Source: Paramicrobacterium agarici
GTDB taxonomy: Bacteria > Actinomycetota > Actinomycetes > Actinomycetales > Microbacteriaceae
Assembly (NCBI RefSeq): GCF_002563955.1
Contig: NZ_PDJE01000001.1
Location: 1,488,001 to 1,552,000, forward strand
Length of the DNA stretch: 64,000 nucleotides
Reading direction: 5' to 3'
The position numbers and the translations under genes were made by a program. This document shows positions 8,740-17,475 of the stretch, in pieces (positions within the stretch are counted from its first letter, which is position 1; the number at the start of each line of letters is the position of its first letter). The notes beneath the pieces were generated by a model. The model saw only the letters and a list, made by a program, of their open reading frames with translations. It was not told the origin of the DNA and ran no database searches.

Positions 8740-11043
8740 ATGGTCATCTCCGGTATGCCGGAGCCGTCAGACCGCGTGCGCGAGCTGCACGCGCGCATGA
8801 CGCTCGAAGAGAAGCTTGCGCAGCTCGTCGGATTCTGGGTCGACCAGGGCGGCGAGGTCGTCGCCCCCATGGCCGACGAGATGGCGACGTCGAACAAGTA
8901 TGAGGAGGCGACTCGGCACGGCATCGGTCATTTGACGCGGGTGTATGGCACCAGGCCCGTGGATGCTGCGGAGCGCGCCGCCTGGCTTGCCGGCGAACAG
9001 CATCGCCTGCGCACGCAGACTCGCCTCGGCATCCCGGCTCTGGTTCATGAGGAATGCCTCACGGGGCTTGCCGCGTGGAAGGCGGCGACCTTCCCGACGC
9101 CTCTCGCGTGGGGCGCTGCCTTCGATGAGGGCCTCGTCGAGCAGATGGGACGTGTGATCGGAGAATCGATGCGCTCCCTCGGCATCCACCAGGGTCTCGC
9201 TCCTGTGCTCGATGTCGTGCGCGATCCGCGCTGGGGCCGTGTCGACGAGTGCATCTCAGAAGACCCGTACGTCGTGGGCATGCTCGGCACCGCGTACGTG
9301 CGCGGGCTGCAGTCGGCCGGGGTGCATGCGACGCTCAAGCACTTCGTCGGCTACTCGGCGTCGCAAGCGGGGCGCAACCACGCGCCTGTGCACGCGGGTC
9401 CGCGGGAGATCGCCGATGTGCTGCTGCCCCCGTTCGAGATGGCGGTTCGCGACGGCGGGGTGCGCTCTGTTATGAACTCCTACGCCGAGATCGACGGCGT
9501 TCCCGTTGCCGCCGACCCGTCGTACTTCGAGCAGCTGCTGAGACAGGAGTGGGGTTTTGACGGCGTCGTCGTCTCGGACTACTTCGCCGTGGCTTTTCTC
9601 CACCGTATGCACGGCGTCGCCGCGAGCAAGGGGCAGGCCGCCGAGCTCGCGCTGACCGCCGGGATCGACGTCGAGCTGCCAACGGGCGACGCGTACCTCG
9701 AACCGCTCGAGGAGCGGGTTCGGGCGGGAGTCACCGACGAGCAGATTGTGGACCGCGCCGTGCTGCGCGTCCTCGCGCAGAAGGAGGAGCTTGGTCTGCT
9801 GGAGGAGGACTTCGTGTTCGTTCCTGAGCCGGTCGACCTCGACTCTCCCGCGCACCGCGACGTTGCCCGGCGGCTCGCGGAGAAGTCCGTCGTGCTGCTG
9901 GCAAACGATGGCACGCTGCCGCTCACCGCGCCTGCGGAGCGCCGCATCGCCGTGATCGGACCGAACGCTGAGTCCGCCGAAGCGCTCATGGGCTGCTATT
10001 CGTTCGCGAATCACGTGCTCGCGAACCACCCGGGCACGCCCCTGGGGTTCGAGATCCCGTCGGTCGCTGAGGCGTTGCGTGGCGAGCTGCGGTCGGCGCG
10101 CATCACGACAGTGCGGGGCAGCGATGTCGACGGCGACGATCGCTCGGGAATCGCCGACGCCGTGGCGGCAGCCGGAGACGCCGAGGTGGCGATCGTCGTC
10201 GCCGGCGATCGAGCCGGCCTCTTCGGACGCGGAACGGTGGGTGAGGGCAACGACAGCGAAACGCTCGAGCTTCCCGGTGTGCAGCGTGAGCTCGTCGAGA
10301 GGGTCGTGGCGACCGGCACGCCGGTCGTGCTCGTGCTGCTGACCGGCCGGCCGTATGCGATCGACTGGGCCGTCTCGGGCGACTTCGCTCCCGCTGCCGT
10401 GGTTCAGGCATTCTTTCCCGGCGAAGAGGGCGGTGCAGCGATCGCGGGCGTTCTGTCGGGCCGCGTGAATCCCTCGGGTCGCCTGCCCGTGTCGCTTCCG
10501 CGCTCAGCCGGTGCGCAGCCGTACAGCTACCTCCACCCGCGGCTCGGCGGCACGACGGACATCACGTCGGCGGCGAGCGACCCCGTGCTGCCGTTCGGGC
10601 ACGGCCTGTCGTACACGACGTTCGAGCACAGTGCCCTTTCGGTCGACGACGCGGTGGTCATGTCAGACGCCCCGTTCACGGCGCGCGTCATGGTGCGCAA
10701 TACGGGCAGCGTTCGCGGCAGCGACGTCGTGCAGCTGTATGCGCACGACGAGCACGCGAGCGTGACGCGGCCCGTCGCGCAGCTTGTCGCGTACGCTCGC
10801 GTCGACCTCGACCCGGGCGAGGCCGTGGAGGTCTCGTTCCGCGTGCCGCCGACACGACTCGCGTTCAGCGACAGGCAGCTGCGCAAGGTCGTCGAACCCG
10901 GACGGATTCACCTGTGGGTCGGGGCCTCATGCGCGGATCGAGAGACCGAGGCGAGCATCGAGCTCACGGGGGAGACGTACGAGATCACATCGGACGACGA
11001 ACGCGTCGTGCGCACGGAGGTGACAAGCGGCGCCGTCGTGTAG
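8740..11043 (+). CDS. Glycoside hydrolase family 3 beta-glycosidase
   Basis: A 767-residue enzyme that hydrolyses terminal beta-linked sugars with retention of configuration. Domain order is a (beta/alpha)8-like domain (to about residue 300), an alpha/beta sandwich (about 380-590) and a C-terminal fibronectin-III-like domain (about 650-720). The predicted nucleophile is Asp280 in FDGVVVSDYF; LKHFVGYS (199-206) and DPRWGR (162-167) are substrate-binding motifs of the family. No signal peptide is visible, so the enzyme is probably cytoplasmic and acts on imported oligosaccharide. Beta-glucosidase and beta-xylosidase activities cannot be separated from sequence alone. An in-frame ATG at 8755 is an alternative start. 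It closes the LacI-controlled operon. Confidence 0.92.
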   Translation: MVISGMPEPSDRVRELHARMTLEEKLAQLVGFWVDQGGEVVAPMADEMATSNKYEEATRHGIGHLTRVYGTRPVDAAERAAWLAGEQHRLRTQTRLGIPALVHEECLTGLAAWKAATFPTPLAWGAAFDEGLVEQMGRVIGESMRSLGIHQGLAPVLDVVRDPRWGRVDECISEDPYVVGMLGTAYVRGLQSAGVHATLKHFVGYSASQAGRNHAPVHAGPREIADVLLPPFEMAVRDGGVRSVMNSYAEIDGVPVAADPSYFEQLLRQEWGFDGVVVSDYFAVAFLHRMHGVAASKGQAAELALTAGIDVELPTGDAYLEPLEERVRAGVTDEQIVDRAVLRVLAQKEELGLLEEDFVFVPEPVDLDSPAHRDVARRLAEKSVVLLANDGTLPLTAPAERRIAVIGPNAESAEALMGCYSFANHVLANHPGTPLGFEIPSVAEALRGELRSARITTVRGSDVDGDDRSGIADAVAAAGDAEVAIVVAGDRAGLFGRGTVGEGNDSETLELPGVQRELVERVVATGTPVVLVLLTGRPYAIDWAVSGDFAPAAVVQAFFPGEEGGAAIAGVLSGRVNPSGRLPVSLPRSAGAQPYSYLHPRLGGTTDITSAASDPVLPFGHGLSYTTFEHSALSVDDAVVMSDAPFTARVMVRNTGSVRGSDVVQLYAHDEHASVTRPVAQLVAYARVDLDPGEAVEVSFRVPPTRLAFSDRQLRKVVEPGRIHLWVGASCADRETEASIELTGETYEITSDDERVVRTEVTSGAVV

Positions 11044-11089
11044 CGGCCGGCTGCGCGGCAGCATCCGCCACCGATGGCAAGATGGGGCT

Positions 11090-11749
11090 ATGCACCGAAC
11101 GCGCGATGACGCTCTGCTCGCACGCGCACGAGTCGCACGACTGTGGCCGCTGACGGCTGCCGGGGTCGCTGCACTGCTCGTCGCCGCGCTCGCTGTGCTC
11201 GTGCTGCTCGTCGACACGCCATTCGAGACCGATACCGAGTGGATGGCGACAGTGCGTGAAGACCCGAACGCCGTGCTCATGTACGTGAGCTTCGTGATGG
11301 ACGTGATCGGGGGAGGCGTGATCGCCTGGGCGATCATTCCTCTCGGCGGCGCCGTCGCATTTCTGCTGGCCCGCCGGCCGATCGCGGCAAGCTACTGGCT
11401 CGTCTCGCTCGCCGCGAGCGCCGCTGTCGTGCAGGGCGTGAAGCAGCTGGTGGGCCGCGAGCGGCCGCTCGAGATGCTTGTGGTCTCGGACCACGGATCG
11501 TTCCCCTCGGGGCACACAGCGAACGCTGCCACGATTGCTATCGTTCTCGGCATCGTGCTGCAGCGCGCGTGGGTCTGGGTCGTCGGGGTGCTCGGCATCG
11601 TCGTCATGGCGCTCTCGCGCACCTACCTCGGGGCGCACTGGCTCACCGACACGCTCGGCGGCGCCCTGATCGGAGTGTGCATTGCCATCATCGTCTGGGC
11701 GCCGCTCGGGGTTCCGCTGCTGAAAGAGCGTCTCCGCCCGCGACAGTGA
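11090..11749 (+). CDS. PAP2-family membrane phosphatase
   Basis: A 219-residue membrane protein with the three phosphatase-superfamily motifs: KQLVGRERP (motif 1), PSGHT (motif 2) and SRTYLGAHWLTD (motif 3), whose histidines form the catalytic centre. Six hydrophobic segments place the active site at the outer membrane face. Family members dephosphorylate phosphatidic acid, undecaprenyl pyrophosphate or related lipids; which one applies here is not determinable. It starts 46 bases after the GH3 stop and could be transcribed with it by read-through, though no functional link is evident. Confidence 0.88.
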   Translation: MHRTRDDALLARARVARLWPLTAAGVAALLVAALAVLVLLVDTPFETDTEWMATVREDPNAVLMYVSFVMDVIGGGVIAWAIIPLGGAVAFLLARRPIAASYWLVSLAASAAVVQGVKQLVGRERPLEMLVVSDHGSFPSGHTANAATIAIVLGIVLQRAWVWVVGVLGIVVMALSRTYLGAHWLTDTLGGALIGVCIAIIVWAPLGVPLLKERLRPRQ

Positions 11750-11794
11750 CGAGCTCGCGCCGTCACATCAACTCATCGAACGACAGGAAGCACG

Positions 11795-13054
11795 ATGCCA
11801 CTCGAAATCGGAACAAACTGGGCCGGAAACCTCACGTATGGTGCCGAGCGCATCGTCGCACCGACGACGGTCGACGAGGTGCGTGAGGCACTCGCGGGAG
11901 CATCCCAGGTGCGCGCCGTCGGATCGCGGCACTCGTTTAATACGATCGCCGACACGTCCGGGCTGCTGCTGGCCACGTCGGGTCTCGCGGCCGCTCCCGT
12001 GATCGACGAGCGCGCAGGAACGGTGACGGTCGGTGCGGGAATGCGGTACGGCGAATTGGGGGCGGCGCTGCAGCAGAAGGGCTGGGCGCTGGCGAACCTC
12101 GCCTCGCTGCCACACATCTCGGTCGCGGGCGCGATTGCGACGGGCACGCACGGATCAGGCGATCGCGTGCCGTCACTCGCGGCGGCTGTTGCCGGACTCG
12201 AGCTCGTCACGGCGAACGGCGACGTCGTCACGCTGCGTCGCGGCGACATCGACTTCAACGCTGCCGTCGTGTCGCTGGGCGCACTCGGCATCGTCACGAG
12301 CGTGACGCTCGACATCGAGCCGACGTTCGAGGTGTCGCAGCACGTCTACGAATCGCTCGCGCTCGAGCGCGTTCTCGACAGCTTCGATGCGATCACGAGC
12401 CTCGGGTACAGCGTCAGCATGTTCACGACCTGGCGTGACCCTCAGACGATCGACCAGGTGTGGGTCAAGAGGCGAACGGATGCTGACGCGCCAGCACCTG
12501 CCGAGCTGCTCGGAGCCCGGCCGGCGACCGTGGCCCGTCATCCGCTACCGGGCATCTCCGCGGAGTTCTGCACGGCGCAGCTCGGTGAACCCGGCGCGTG
12601 GGTCGACAGGCTGCCGCATTTTCGCCTCGACTTCACGCCGTCGAACGGCGACGAGCTGCAGACCGAGTACCTCGTGCCGCGAGCACGTATCGGGGAGGCG
12701 CTCGATGTCATGCGCGAGATGGCACCGCGCGTCGCACCACTGTTGCAGGTGAATGAGATCCGCACCGTGCCCGCAGATGAACTCTGGCTGAGCCCGTCGA
12801 ACGGTCACGACGTCGTCGGCCTTCACCTGACATGGCTTCCGGCGCAGAGCGAGGTGGAGCGGCTGCTCGTCGAGCTGGAGGAGCGACTGCTGCCGCTCGG
12901 CGCACGACCGCACTGGGGCAAGCTCTTCGCCGCCGACTCGCCGGCGCTGCACGAGGCATACCCCAAGCTCGCCGACTTTCGCGGCGTCGCCGAGCGCTAT
13001 GACCCGAGGGGCGTGTTTCGCAACGACTTCCTGCGCCGTGTCTTCGGCGGCTGA
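11795..13054 (+). CDS. Alditol (xylitol) oxidase, FAD-dependent
   Basis: A 419-residue flavoprotein that closely resembles actinobacterial alditol oxidase (AldO, EC 1.1.3.41) in length and sequence. The VAO/PCMH-type FAD domain is N-terminal: GSRHSFN contains His46, the position of covalent flavin attachment in AldO, and SLPHISVAGAIATGTHGSGD is the pyrophosphate-binding stretch. The C-terminal substrate domain ends with RPHWGKLF and DPRGVFRNDF, both characteristic of the family. AldO oxidises the terminal hydroxyl of xylitol, sorbitol or glycerol using O2 and yields H2O2. The plant-type L-gulonolactone/arabinonolactone oxidases are relatives, but the match to AldO is better. Its place after the oligosaccharide operon suggests polyol or pentose use. 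Confidence 0.88.
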   Translation: MPLEIGTNWAGNLTYGAERIVAPTTVDEVREALAGASQVRAVGSRHSFNTIADTSGLLLATSGLAAAPVIDERAGTVTVGAGMRYGELGAALQQKGWALANLASLPHISVAGAIATGTHGSGDRVPSLAAAVAGLELVTANGDVVTLRRGDIDFNAAVVSLGALGIVTSVTLDIEPTFEVSQHVYESLALERVLDSFDAITSLGYSVSMFTTWRDPQTIDQVWVKRRTDADAPAPAELLGARPATVARHPLPGISAEFCTAQLGEPGAWVDRLPHFRLDFTPSNGDELQTEYLVPRARIGEALDVMREMAPRVAPLLQVNEIRTVPADELWLSPSNGHDVVGLHLTWLPAQSEVERLLVELEERLLPLGARPHWGKLFAADSPALHEAYPKLADFRGVAERYDPRGVFRNDFLRRVFGG

Positions 13055-13136
13055 ACACACCCCTGCGAACTCATATGTCACAGATGGCACGAAGCAGCGC
13101 CGATAACGACGGACTTTGCCACATGAACAGCAGCAG

Positions 13137-13559
13137 TCACGCAGTACCCGGCGAGAGCACCTGCCACATCACCCCGAAGTGGTCGCGAACCTCGCCATAA
13201 GTGTCGCCCCACGGTGCGGGTAAGAACGGCATCTCGATCGTGCCGCCCGCGTCGGTGAAGCGCGCGATGAGATCGTCGCCGTCACTCGCGGTGTCGACCA
13301 TCGCGAGGATCGAGTACACGCTCGAGCGAGGCGAAGGCAGATCGTCGCCGATACTGTCGCCGGCACGCAGGTCGAGGGCGCCACCGGTAAGGCTCGCGTG
13401 TGCGACAGCATCCGGACCCGGCTTGACGGGAAAACCCTCCGTCGGCATGCCCTCGTAGCTCAGTACCTCCAGCTCGCCGCCGAAGATCGACTGGTAAAAG
13501 GCCATGGCCTCGGACGTGGTGCCGGGAAACGAAATGTACGGCGCGGTCGTCAGTGACAT
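13137..13559 (-). CDS. VOC-superfamily PhnB-like protein
   Basis: A 140-residue protein of the vicinal-oxygen-chelate fold, PhnB/3-demethylubiquinone-methyltransferase-like subfamily: the start AAYxxFPGT-like (TTAPYISFPG), MAFYQSIFGGEL, and near the C-terminus WGDTYGEVRDHFGVMWQV are typical. The start at 13559 is chosen over an upstream ATG because AGAGGA lies 6 bases before it. Members of this branch are mostly uncharacterised; some are resistance or metal-dependent enzymes. It is divergent from the acetyltransferase gene at 13640. Confidence 0.8.
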   Translation of the reverse strand: MSLTTAPYISFPGTTSEAMAFYQSIFGGELEVLSYEGMPTEGFPVKPGPDAVAHASLTGGALDLRAGDSIGDDLPSPRSSVYSILAMVDTASDGDDLIARFTDAGGTIEMPFLPAPWGDTYGEVRDHFGVMWQVLSPGTA

Positions 13560-13639
13560 GAGGAATCCTCTTTTCGCATGTGGCAACATCGTCGCACAAC
13601 GCGTCTCTGTGCGAAAGAGAATGTCCGTAGACTCGCTGT

Positions 13640-14233
13640 GTGAGCAGCATCCGCCCCTATCGTCCCGCCGACCTCGACGACGTGTACGACATCTGTCTGC
13701 GCACGGGTGACAGCGGTGCCGATGCGACAGGCAAGTTCTCGCGCGACACGCTGCTCGCCGACATTTACGCGGCGCCCTATGTGCGCCACGACCCGAGCCT
13801 CGCGTGGGTCGTCGATGATGGGCGCCGGGCGATCGGGTACATCATCGCGACAGATGACACACGCGCGTTCACGCGCTGGTTCAGGGAGCAGTGGTGGCCG
13901 GCGCTCGCCGACCAGTACGCGCCGGCTCCGAACGAGAAACCGGGGGAGCGAGAGCTCATCGCATCAGCGGCACGTCCAGAGCGGATGCTGAACGACGATG
14001 TCGACGCGTACCCCGCTCACCTGCACATCGATCTTCTTCCCGAGACTCAAGGTCAGGGGGTGGGGCGTCAGCTTGTCGAGACGCTCGTCGCTGAGCTGAG
14101 GCGGCGAGGTGTCGCGGGTCTTCAGCTGACGGCGGGTGCGGCGAATGCGGGCGCGATCGCATTCTATGAGCGCGTCGGCTTCGACGTGCTGCATCGCGAC
14201 GAAGGCGGCGTCACCTTCGGCATGGCGCTCTGA
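13640..14233 (+). CDS. GNAT-family N-acetyltransferase
   Basis: A 197-residue protein of the GCN5-related acetyltransferase fold. The acetyl-CoA pyrophosphate-binding motif is ETQGQGVGRQLVETL (about residues 135-150), preceded by the strand AHLHIDLLP and followed by GANAGAIAFYERVGFDVL, the usual motif-A/B arrangement. The N-terminus IRPYRPADLDDVYDICLRTG and the long central segment resemble the acetyltransferase-like domain related to eukaryotic OGA. GTG at 13640 is the start. The acceptor substrate is unknown. Confidence 0.83.
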   Translation: MSSIRPYRPADLDDVYDICLRTGDSGADATGKFSRDTLLADIYAAPYVRHDPSLAWVVDDGRRAIGYIIATDDTRAFTRWFREQWWPALADQYAPAPNEKPGERELIASAARPERMLNDDVDAYPAHLHIDLLPETQGQGVGRQLVETLVAELRRRGVAGLQLTAGAANAGAIAFYERVGFDVLHRDEGGVTFGMAL

Positions 14234-14248
14234 GGCGGCGCGGCCCGG

Positions 14249-14800
14249 TCACCGGCTGCGCTGGGGGCGACGTTCGAACCACGTGAGCATGTCGGGGTTC
14301 GAGCGCTGCAGCTCGTCGAGCGTCACCGCGTTCTGCACGTGCTCGACGGGTGCCGTCACCAGCCTCGAGGCGATCGTGTTGATGGCGTCGTCTTCCCAGA
14401 ACTCCCCGCGCATACGCAGCAGCAGCGCACCGTCTGCATCGAGAACGAACATCTGGGTGACCGGGTCCGTGCCACCCGTGCGCCGCAGACGCAGAACGAT
14501 TGCGCGTGCGACATCGGCGAGTTCGACGTTGCGCGACCCTGACAGGAACGGCACGATCATGAGCTCGGCGGCCGAAACCGTAACGCGCATCGACGCATAG
14601 CGCACGCCGGCGACGACGAGCGCGATCATGAGCAGCGCTTGTGCGCCGAGGACCCACCATCCGGCACCGACGGGAATCGCAAGCCAGTAGAGCGTCAGCA
14701 GAAGGGGCAGGGCGATCGCGCACACGACGAGCAGCCCCTGCCACAGCAGTGACCGCCGCACACGCACAACTGTCGTGTCCATCAGTGCAGCTTCCCCCAT
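14249..14800 (-). CDS. Membrane protein with PH-like domain, unknown function
   Basis: A 183-residue protein (173-177 if an internal start such as 14782 is used). Two hydrophobic segments (about residues 16-60: LLVVCAIALPLLLTLYWLAI and VLGAQALLMIALVV) are followed by a soluble domain with alternating strands (MRVTVSAAELMIVPF, RNVELADVARAIVLRL, FVLDADGALLLRMRGEFW) that resembles bacterial PH-like domains. GGGGAGG lies just before 14800. It is convergent with the acetyltransferase gene. The role is unknown. Confidence 0.6.
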   Translation of the reverse strand: MGEAALMDTTVVRVRRSLLWQGLLVVCAIALPLLLTLYWLAIPVGAGWWVLGAQALLMIALVVAGVRYASMRVTVSAAELMIVPFLSGSRNVELADVARAIVLRLRRTGGTDPVTQMFVLDADGALLLRMRGEFWEDDAINTIASRLVTAPVEHVQNAVTLDELQRSNPDMLTWFERRPQRSR

Positions 14801-14843
14801 CGATCCTCCCCGTCCATCTTGGTACGGATCGACCCGCTTGTCG

Positions 14844-14863
14844 TGTCCTCCTTTTGGAGGACA
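14844..14863 (-). terminator. Terminator hairpin after the second ABC exporter
   Basis: TGTCCTCC-tttt-GGAGGACA forms a perfect 8-bp stem with a 4-base loop, 23 bases beyond the stop of the ABC permease read leftward. It separates the exporter operon from the PH-like membrane protein gene. Confidence 0.6.
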
Positions 14864-14885
14864 GGCGCTGCCTTGTGGTTCGTGA

Positions 14886-15644
14886 TTACACGTCGCGGAC
14901 GCGGAACGCGACATGGCCGACGGTATACATGCTCAGAGCGGCGAGAGCGAGAATGCCGAGCCCTGCCGTGGGCGGAAGGGCTCCGTCGACGGGGATTACC
15001 GAGTATGCAGCCTGTCCTGCCGTGATCGGCCAGAACTGCTCGAACCAGTCTCCCAGAACGCCGGGGAGACCGGGTGCCAGGGCTGGAACGAGCAATAGGA
15101 CACCGACGAGCACGGCGAGGCTCGCGGTGGACGATCGCGTAACAACGCCGATCGCGACGCCGATCAAGGCGACGAGTGCCAAGTAGAGCACGGCGCGGAT
15201 GAGGGCGCCGAGAACGCCTGGCGAGAGGATGCTTGCAGCGGGGAGTCCCTCAGACAGGAGCGATGCCTGTCCTGCGGCAAAGCCGAATCCTACGGCGATC
15301 TCGCTCGTCAACAGCGAGAACTCAGTGGCAACCAATGTCTTTGCGGCCAGCAGCCGGCCGCGTGCCGGCACCATGGAGAGTGATGTTCCGATCGTGCCTG
15401 TGTCGTACTCCGACGTGACGCTGAGCGCGCCCAGCATCCCTATCAGCAGCTGCACGAAGAGGATGCCCTTCATGCTCAGCGCTGTCGGATCCCAGGGTTG
15501 GGGGAGATCGGTGGGAGGCGCGCCACGTACATCGGACGTGCCGAGGACGCCAAGTGCGGTGCTCGCGACGATGGTGCCCGCGGCGATCACCCAGGTGCTC
15601 CGGATGCTGCGGAGTTTCGTCCATTCCGCTCGGATGACGCTCAC
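14886..15644 (-). CDS. ABC-2 type exporter permease (second system)
   Basis: A 252-residue permease with about six hydrophobic segments and the N-terminal phrase RAEWTKLRSIRSTWVIAAG, the same lead-in as the permease at 2385-3257. Translation starts at GTG 15644, overlapping the stop of the ATPase gene in a GTGA junction. With that ATPase it should form an exporter of the antibiotic/lantibiotic-resistance type. Codon choice here and in the two genes upstream looks less GC-biased than in neighbouring operons. Confidence 0.85.
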   Translation of the reverse strand: MSVIRAEWTKLRSIRSTWVIAAGTIVASTALGVLGTSDVRGAPPTDLPQPWDPTALSMKGILFVQLLIGMLGALSVTSEYDTGTIGTSLSMVPARGRLLAAKTLVATEFSLLTSEIAVGFGFAAGQASLLSEGLPAASILSPGVLGALIRAVLYLALVALIGVAIGVVTRSSTASLAVLVGVLLLVPALAPGLPGVLGDWFEQFWPITAGQAAYSVIPVDGALPPTAGLGILALAALSMYTVGHVAFRVRDV

Positions 15645-16570
15645 GCTGTCACCTCCAGCGGTGCGCTCTCACGTGTCAGCGTGAGAAACACATCCTCCAG
15701 GGAGCTGCGGTGTGTCGAAAGCGCAGTCAGTGCGATGCCGCGCTCGCTCGCGACGGCACCCACGTGTCGGGTATCGGCGTCGTGCACGATCACGGTGCGG
15801 TTTTCATCGATGTCCGCGCTCAGGCCGCCGCGTCGTAACGCGCGAACGAGATCGGACGCGCGATCCGAGCGGGCAGTGACGGTGAGGGACGTGTGGGTAC
15901 GTACGAAGGTGTCGAGTGAGGATGCTGCGAGCAAGCGTCCGTGATGGATCACGATGAGGTCATGCGCGGTCAATTCCATTTCGGACATTAGATGGCTCGA
16001 GAACAGAACAGTGCGACCGTCAGCGGCAAGTTCGCGCATGAGTAGCCGCATCCAGCGGATCCCTTCGGGATCGAGGCCGTTGAGCGGCTCGTCAAGAACG
16101 AGCACCGCTGGGTCCCCGAGAAGAGCGGTTGCAATGCCCAATCGCTGGTGCATGCCGAGCGAGAAGTCGCCCGCGCAGCGAGTCCCTGCGTGAGAAAGGC
16201 CCACGAGATCGAGCACCTCGTCAACGCGTCTTGAGCGGAGGTTCATCGCTTGCGCGTATGACCTTAGATGGTCGACGGCACGACGACGCGGGTGAATTGC
16301 GCGCGCGTCGAGTAACGCGCCGATGACGCGTGCCGGTTCTCGCAGCCGAGAGACTGGTGCTCCCCCGACTGTGATCGAGCCGGCCGTCGGTGCGGCGAGG
16401 CCCAGTAGCATCCGCATCGTCGTCGATTTGCCGGCGCCGTTGGGGCCGAGGAAGCCCGTTACGCGGCCCGGCTTCGCGGTCATTGTGAGATTGTCGACGA
16501 CCGTCGCCTGTGCGTAGCGCTTCGTGAGATTGCGGGATTCGATCGCGCGGCCTGCAAAGGGTGGAACCAT
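15641..16570 (-). CDS. ABC exporter ATP-binding subunit (second system)
   Basis: A 309-residue ATPase with Walker A GPNGAGKST, signature FSLGMHQRLGIA, Walker B LVLDEPLNGLD and switch region LFSSHLMSEM. It shares GFLGPNGAGKSTTMRM with the ATPase at 3254-4165, so the two are paralogues. A good ribosome site (GAGAGGAGA) precedes the ATG at 16570. The gene is divergent from a TetR regulator only 80 bases away, which very likely controls it in response to the exported compound. Confidence 0.9.
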   Translation of the reverse strand: MVPPFAGRAIESRNLTKRYAQATVVDNLTMTAKPGRVTGFLGPNGAGKSTTMRMLLGLAAPTAGSITVGGAPVSRLREPARVIGALLDARAIHPRRRAVDHLRSYAQAMNLRSRRVDEVLDLVGLSHAGTRCAGDFSLGMHQRLGIATALLGDPAVLVLDEPLNGLDPEGIRWMRLLMRELAADGRTVLFSSHLMSEMELTAHDLIVIHHGRLLAASSLDTFVRTHTSLTVTARSDRASDLVRALRRGGLSADIDENRTVIVHDADTRHVGAVASERGIALTALSTHRSSLEDVFLTLTRESAPLEVTA

Positions 16571-16650
16571 TCGGGTCTCCTCTCTTGGAAAAAGTAAACT
16601 ATCGAGTGTGGTTTTAAATCCGCTTGGCGTAGTCTATGAAAGTGGTCAGA

Positions 16651-17265
16651 ATGACGGAGCAGACCCCGGGCCGCAGACGCCGTTCCGAGCAGAAGCGCGC
16701 GGTTATTCTCGAGGCAGCTGAATCTCTCTTCGCCTCGGAGGGTTTCGACCGAGTGAGCGTCGATGCGATTGCGGATCGTGCCGGCGTGTCGAAGCGCACG
16801 GTCTACGATCACTTCGCCGATAAGCGAGCGCTGTGGGAGAGGGCTTACACCCGAGTCGCCGACGCTCTCGCGCGAGATGTAGGCGAGGCAATCGACCAAG
16901 AGCTGGTTTCAGGACGTGAGATTCGCGAGGCGTTGATCGGATTCGCTGAGCGAGTCACGACGCGGACGCTCCCGTCAAACAGCTATTCAACGTTCCGGCG
17001 GCTCGACGAGCAGGCGAGCGGGGTCGCATTCTCCGGCGAGGAAGAGCGGAAGGTCCCCGATCGCCTTTTGGCGCGGCGCTTTAGCGAGATGACAGCTGCC
17101 GGACAACTCCATGCGGATGACGCCGAACTCGCGGCTTTGCAGTATTCCGCTCTCACAATCAGATTGGTGCTCAACGAGCTCCGTCGCGACGAAGATGTGG
17201 GTGGCGCTGAGCGACACAGGCTCATCGCCGCTGGCGTCGACGTATTTCTCAGCGCCTATGCGTGA
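16651..17265 (+). CDS. TetR-family regulator, divergent from ABC exporter
   Basis: A 204-residue repressor. The N-terminal helix-turn-helix spans RAVILEAAESLFASEGF through VSVDAIADRAGVSKRTVYDHFADKRALWE; the C-terminal ligand domain is variable, with a TetR_C-like helical pattern. An ATG at 16636 would add five residues, but a -10-like TAGTCT at 16630-16635 makes 16651 the more probable start on a short-leader mRNA. Divergent placement against the exporter suggests local repression relieved by a toxic ligand. Its stop lies only 10 bases from the 3' end of tRNA-Ser. Confidence 0.87.
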   Translation: MTEQTPGRRRRSEQKRAVILEAAESLFASEGFDRVSVDAIADRAGVSKRTVYDHFADKRALWERAYTRVADALARDVGEAIDQELVSGREIREALIGFAERVTTRTLPSNSYSTFRRLDEQASGVAFSGEEERKVPDRLLARRFSEMTAAGQLHADDAELAALQYSALTIRLVLNELRRDEDVGGAERHRLIAAGVDVFLSAYA

Positions 17266-17275
17266 GCTGGAAAAT

Positions 17276-17363
17276 TGGCGGAGAATGGGGGATTCGAACC
17301 CCCGAGGGCGTTAACCCAACACGCTTTCCAAGCGTGCGCCATAGGCCACTAGGCGAATTCTCC
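17276..17363 (-). tRNA. tRNA-Ser (anticodon GGA)
   Basis: Read on the minus strand, the 7-bp acceptor stem is GGAGAAT (17363-17357) with ATTCTCC (17286-17280). The anticodon loop TTGGAAA sits on an ACGC/GCGT-type stem and gives anticodon GGA (serine UCC/UCU). A long variable arm, as expected for class II tRNA-Ser, precedes the T arm GGGGGTTCGAATCCCCC. Discriminator G and a genomically encoded CCA (17278-17276) end the gene; total 88 nt. Confidence 0.95.
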
Positions 17364-17462
17364 ATGGCCGCGAAAAGCGGCCTTGGTCATCTTACCCGAG
17401 ACCAGGAGGTGCTGCTGACCACGACTGCTCCGTTGCTGGTACGCCGCCTCATTCTGAGTCTG

Positions 17463-17468
17463 TACAAT
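17463..17468 (+). promoter_or_regulatory. -10 box of the SRP RNA gene
   Basis: TACAAT lies 8 bases before the first base of the paired SRP RNA 5' end, the right distance for a transcription start. No convincing -35 was seen at 16-18 bases upstream. Confidence 0.55.
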
Positions 17469-17475
17469 GGATGCT

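Noticed and set aside
17366..17382. Hairpin GGCCGC-gaaaa-GCGGCC beside tRNA-Ser, considered as a terminator
   Set aside because: No T-run follows and it lies upstream of the tRNA on the minus strand; it is probably part of the tRNA precursor leader.
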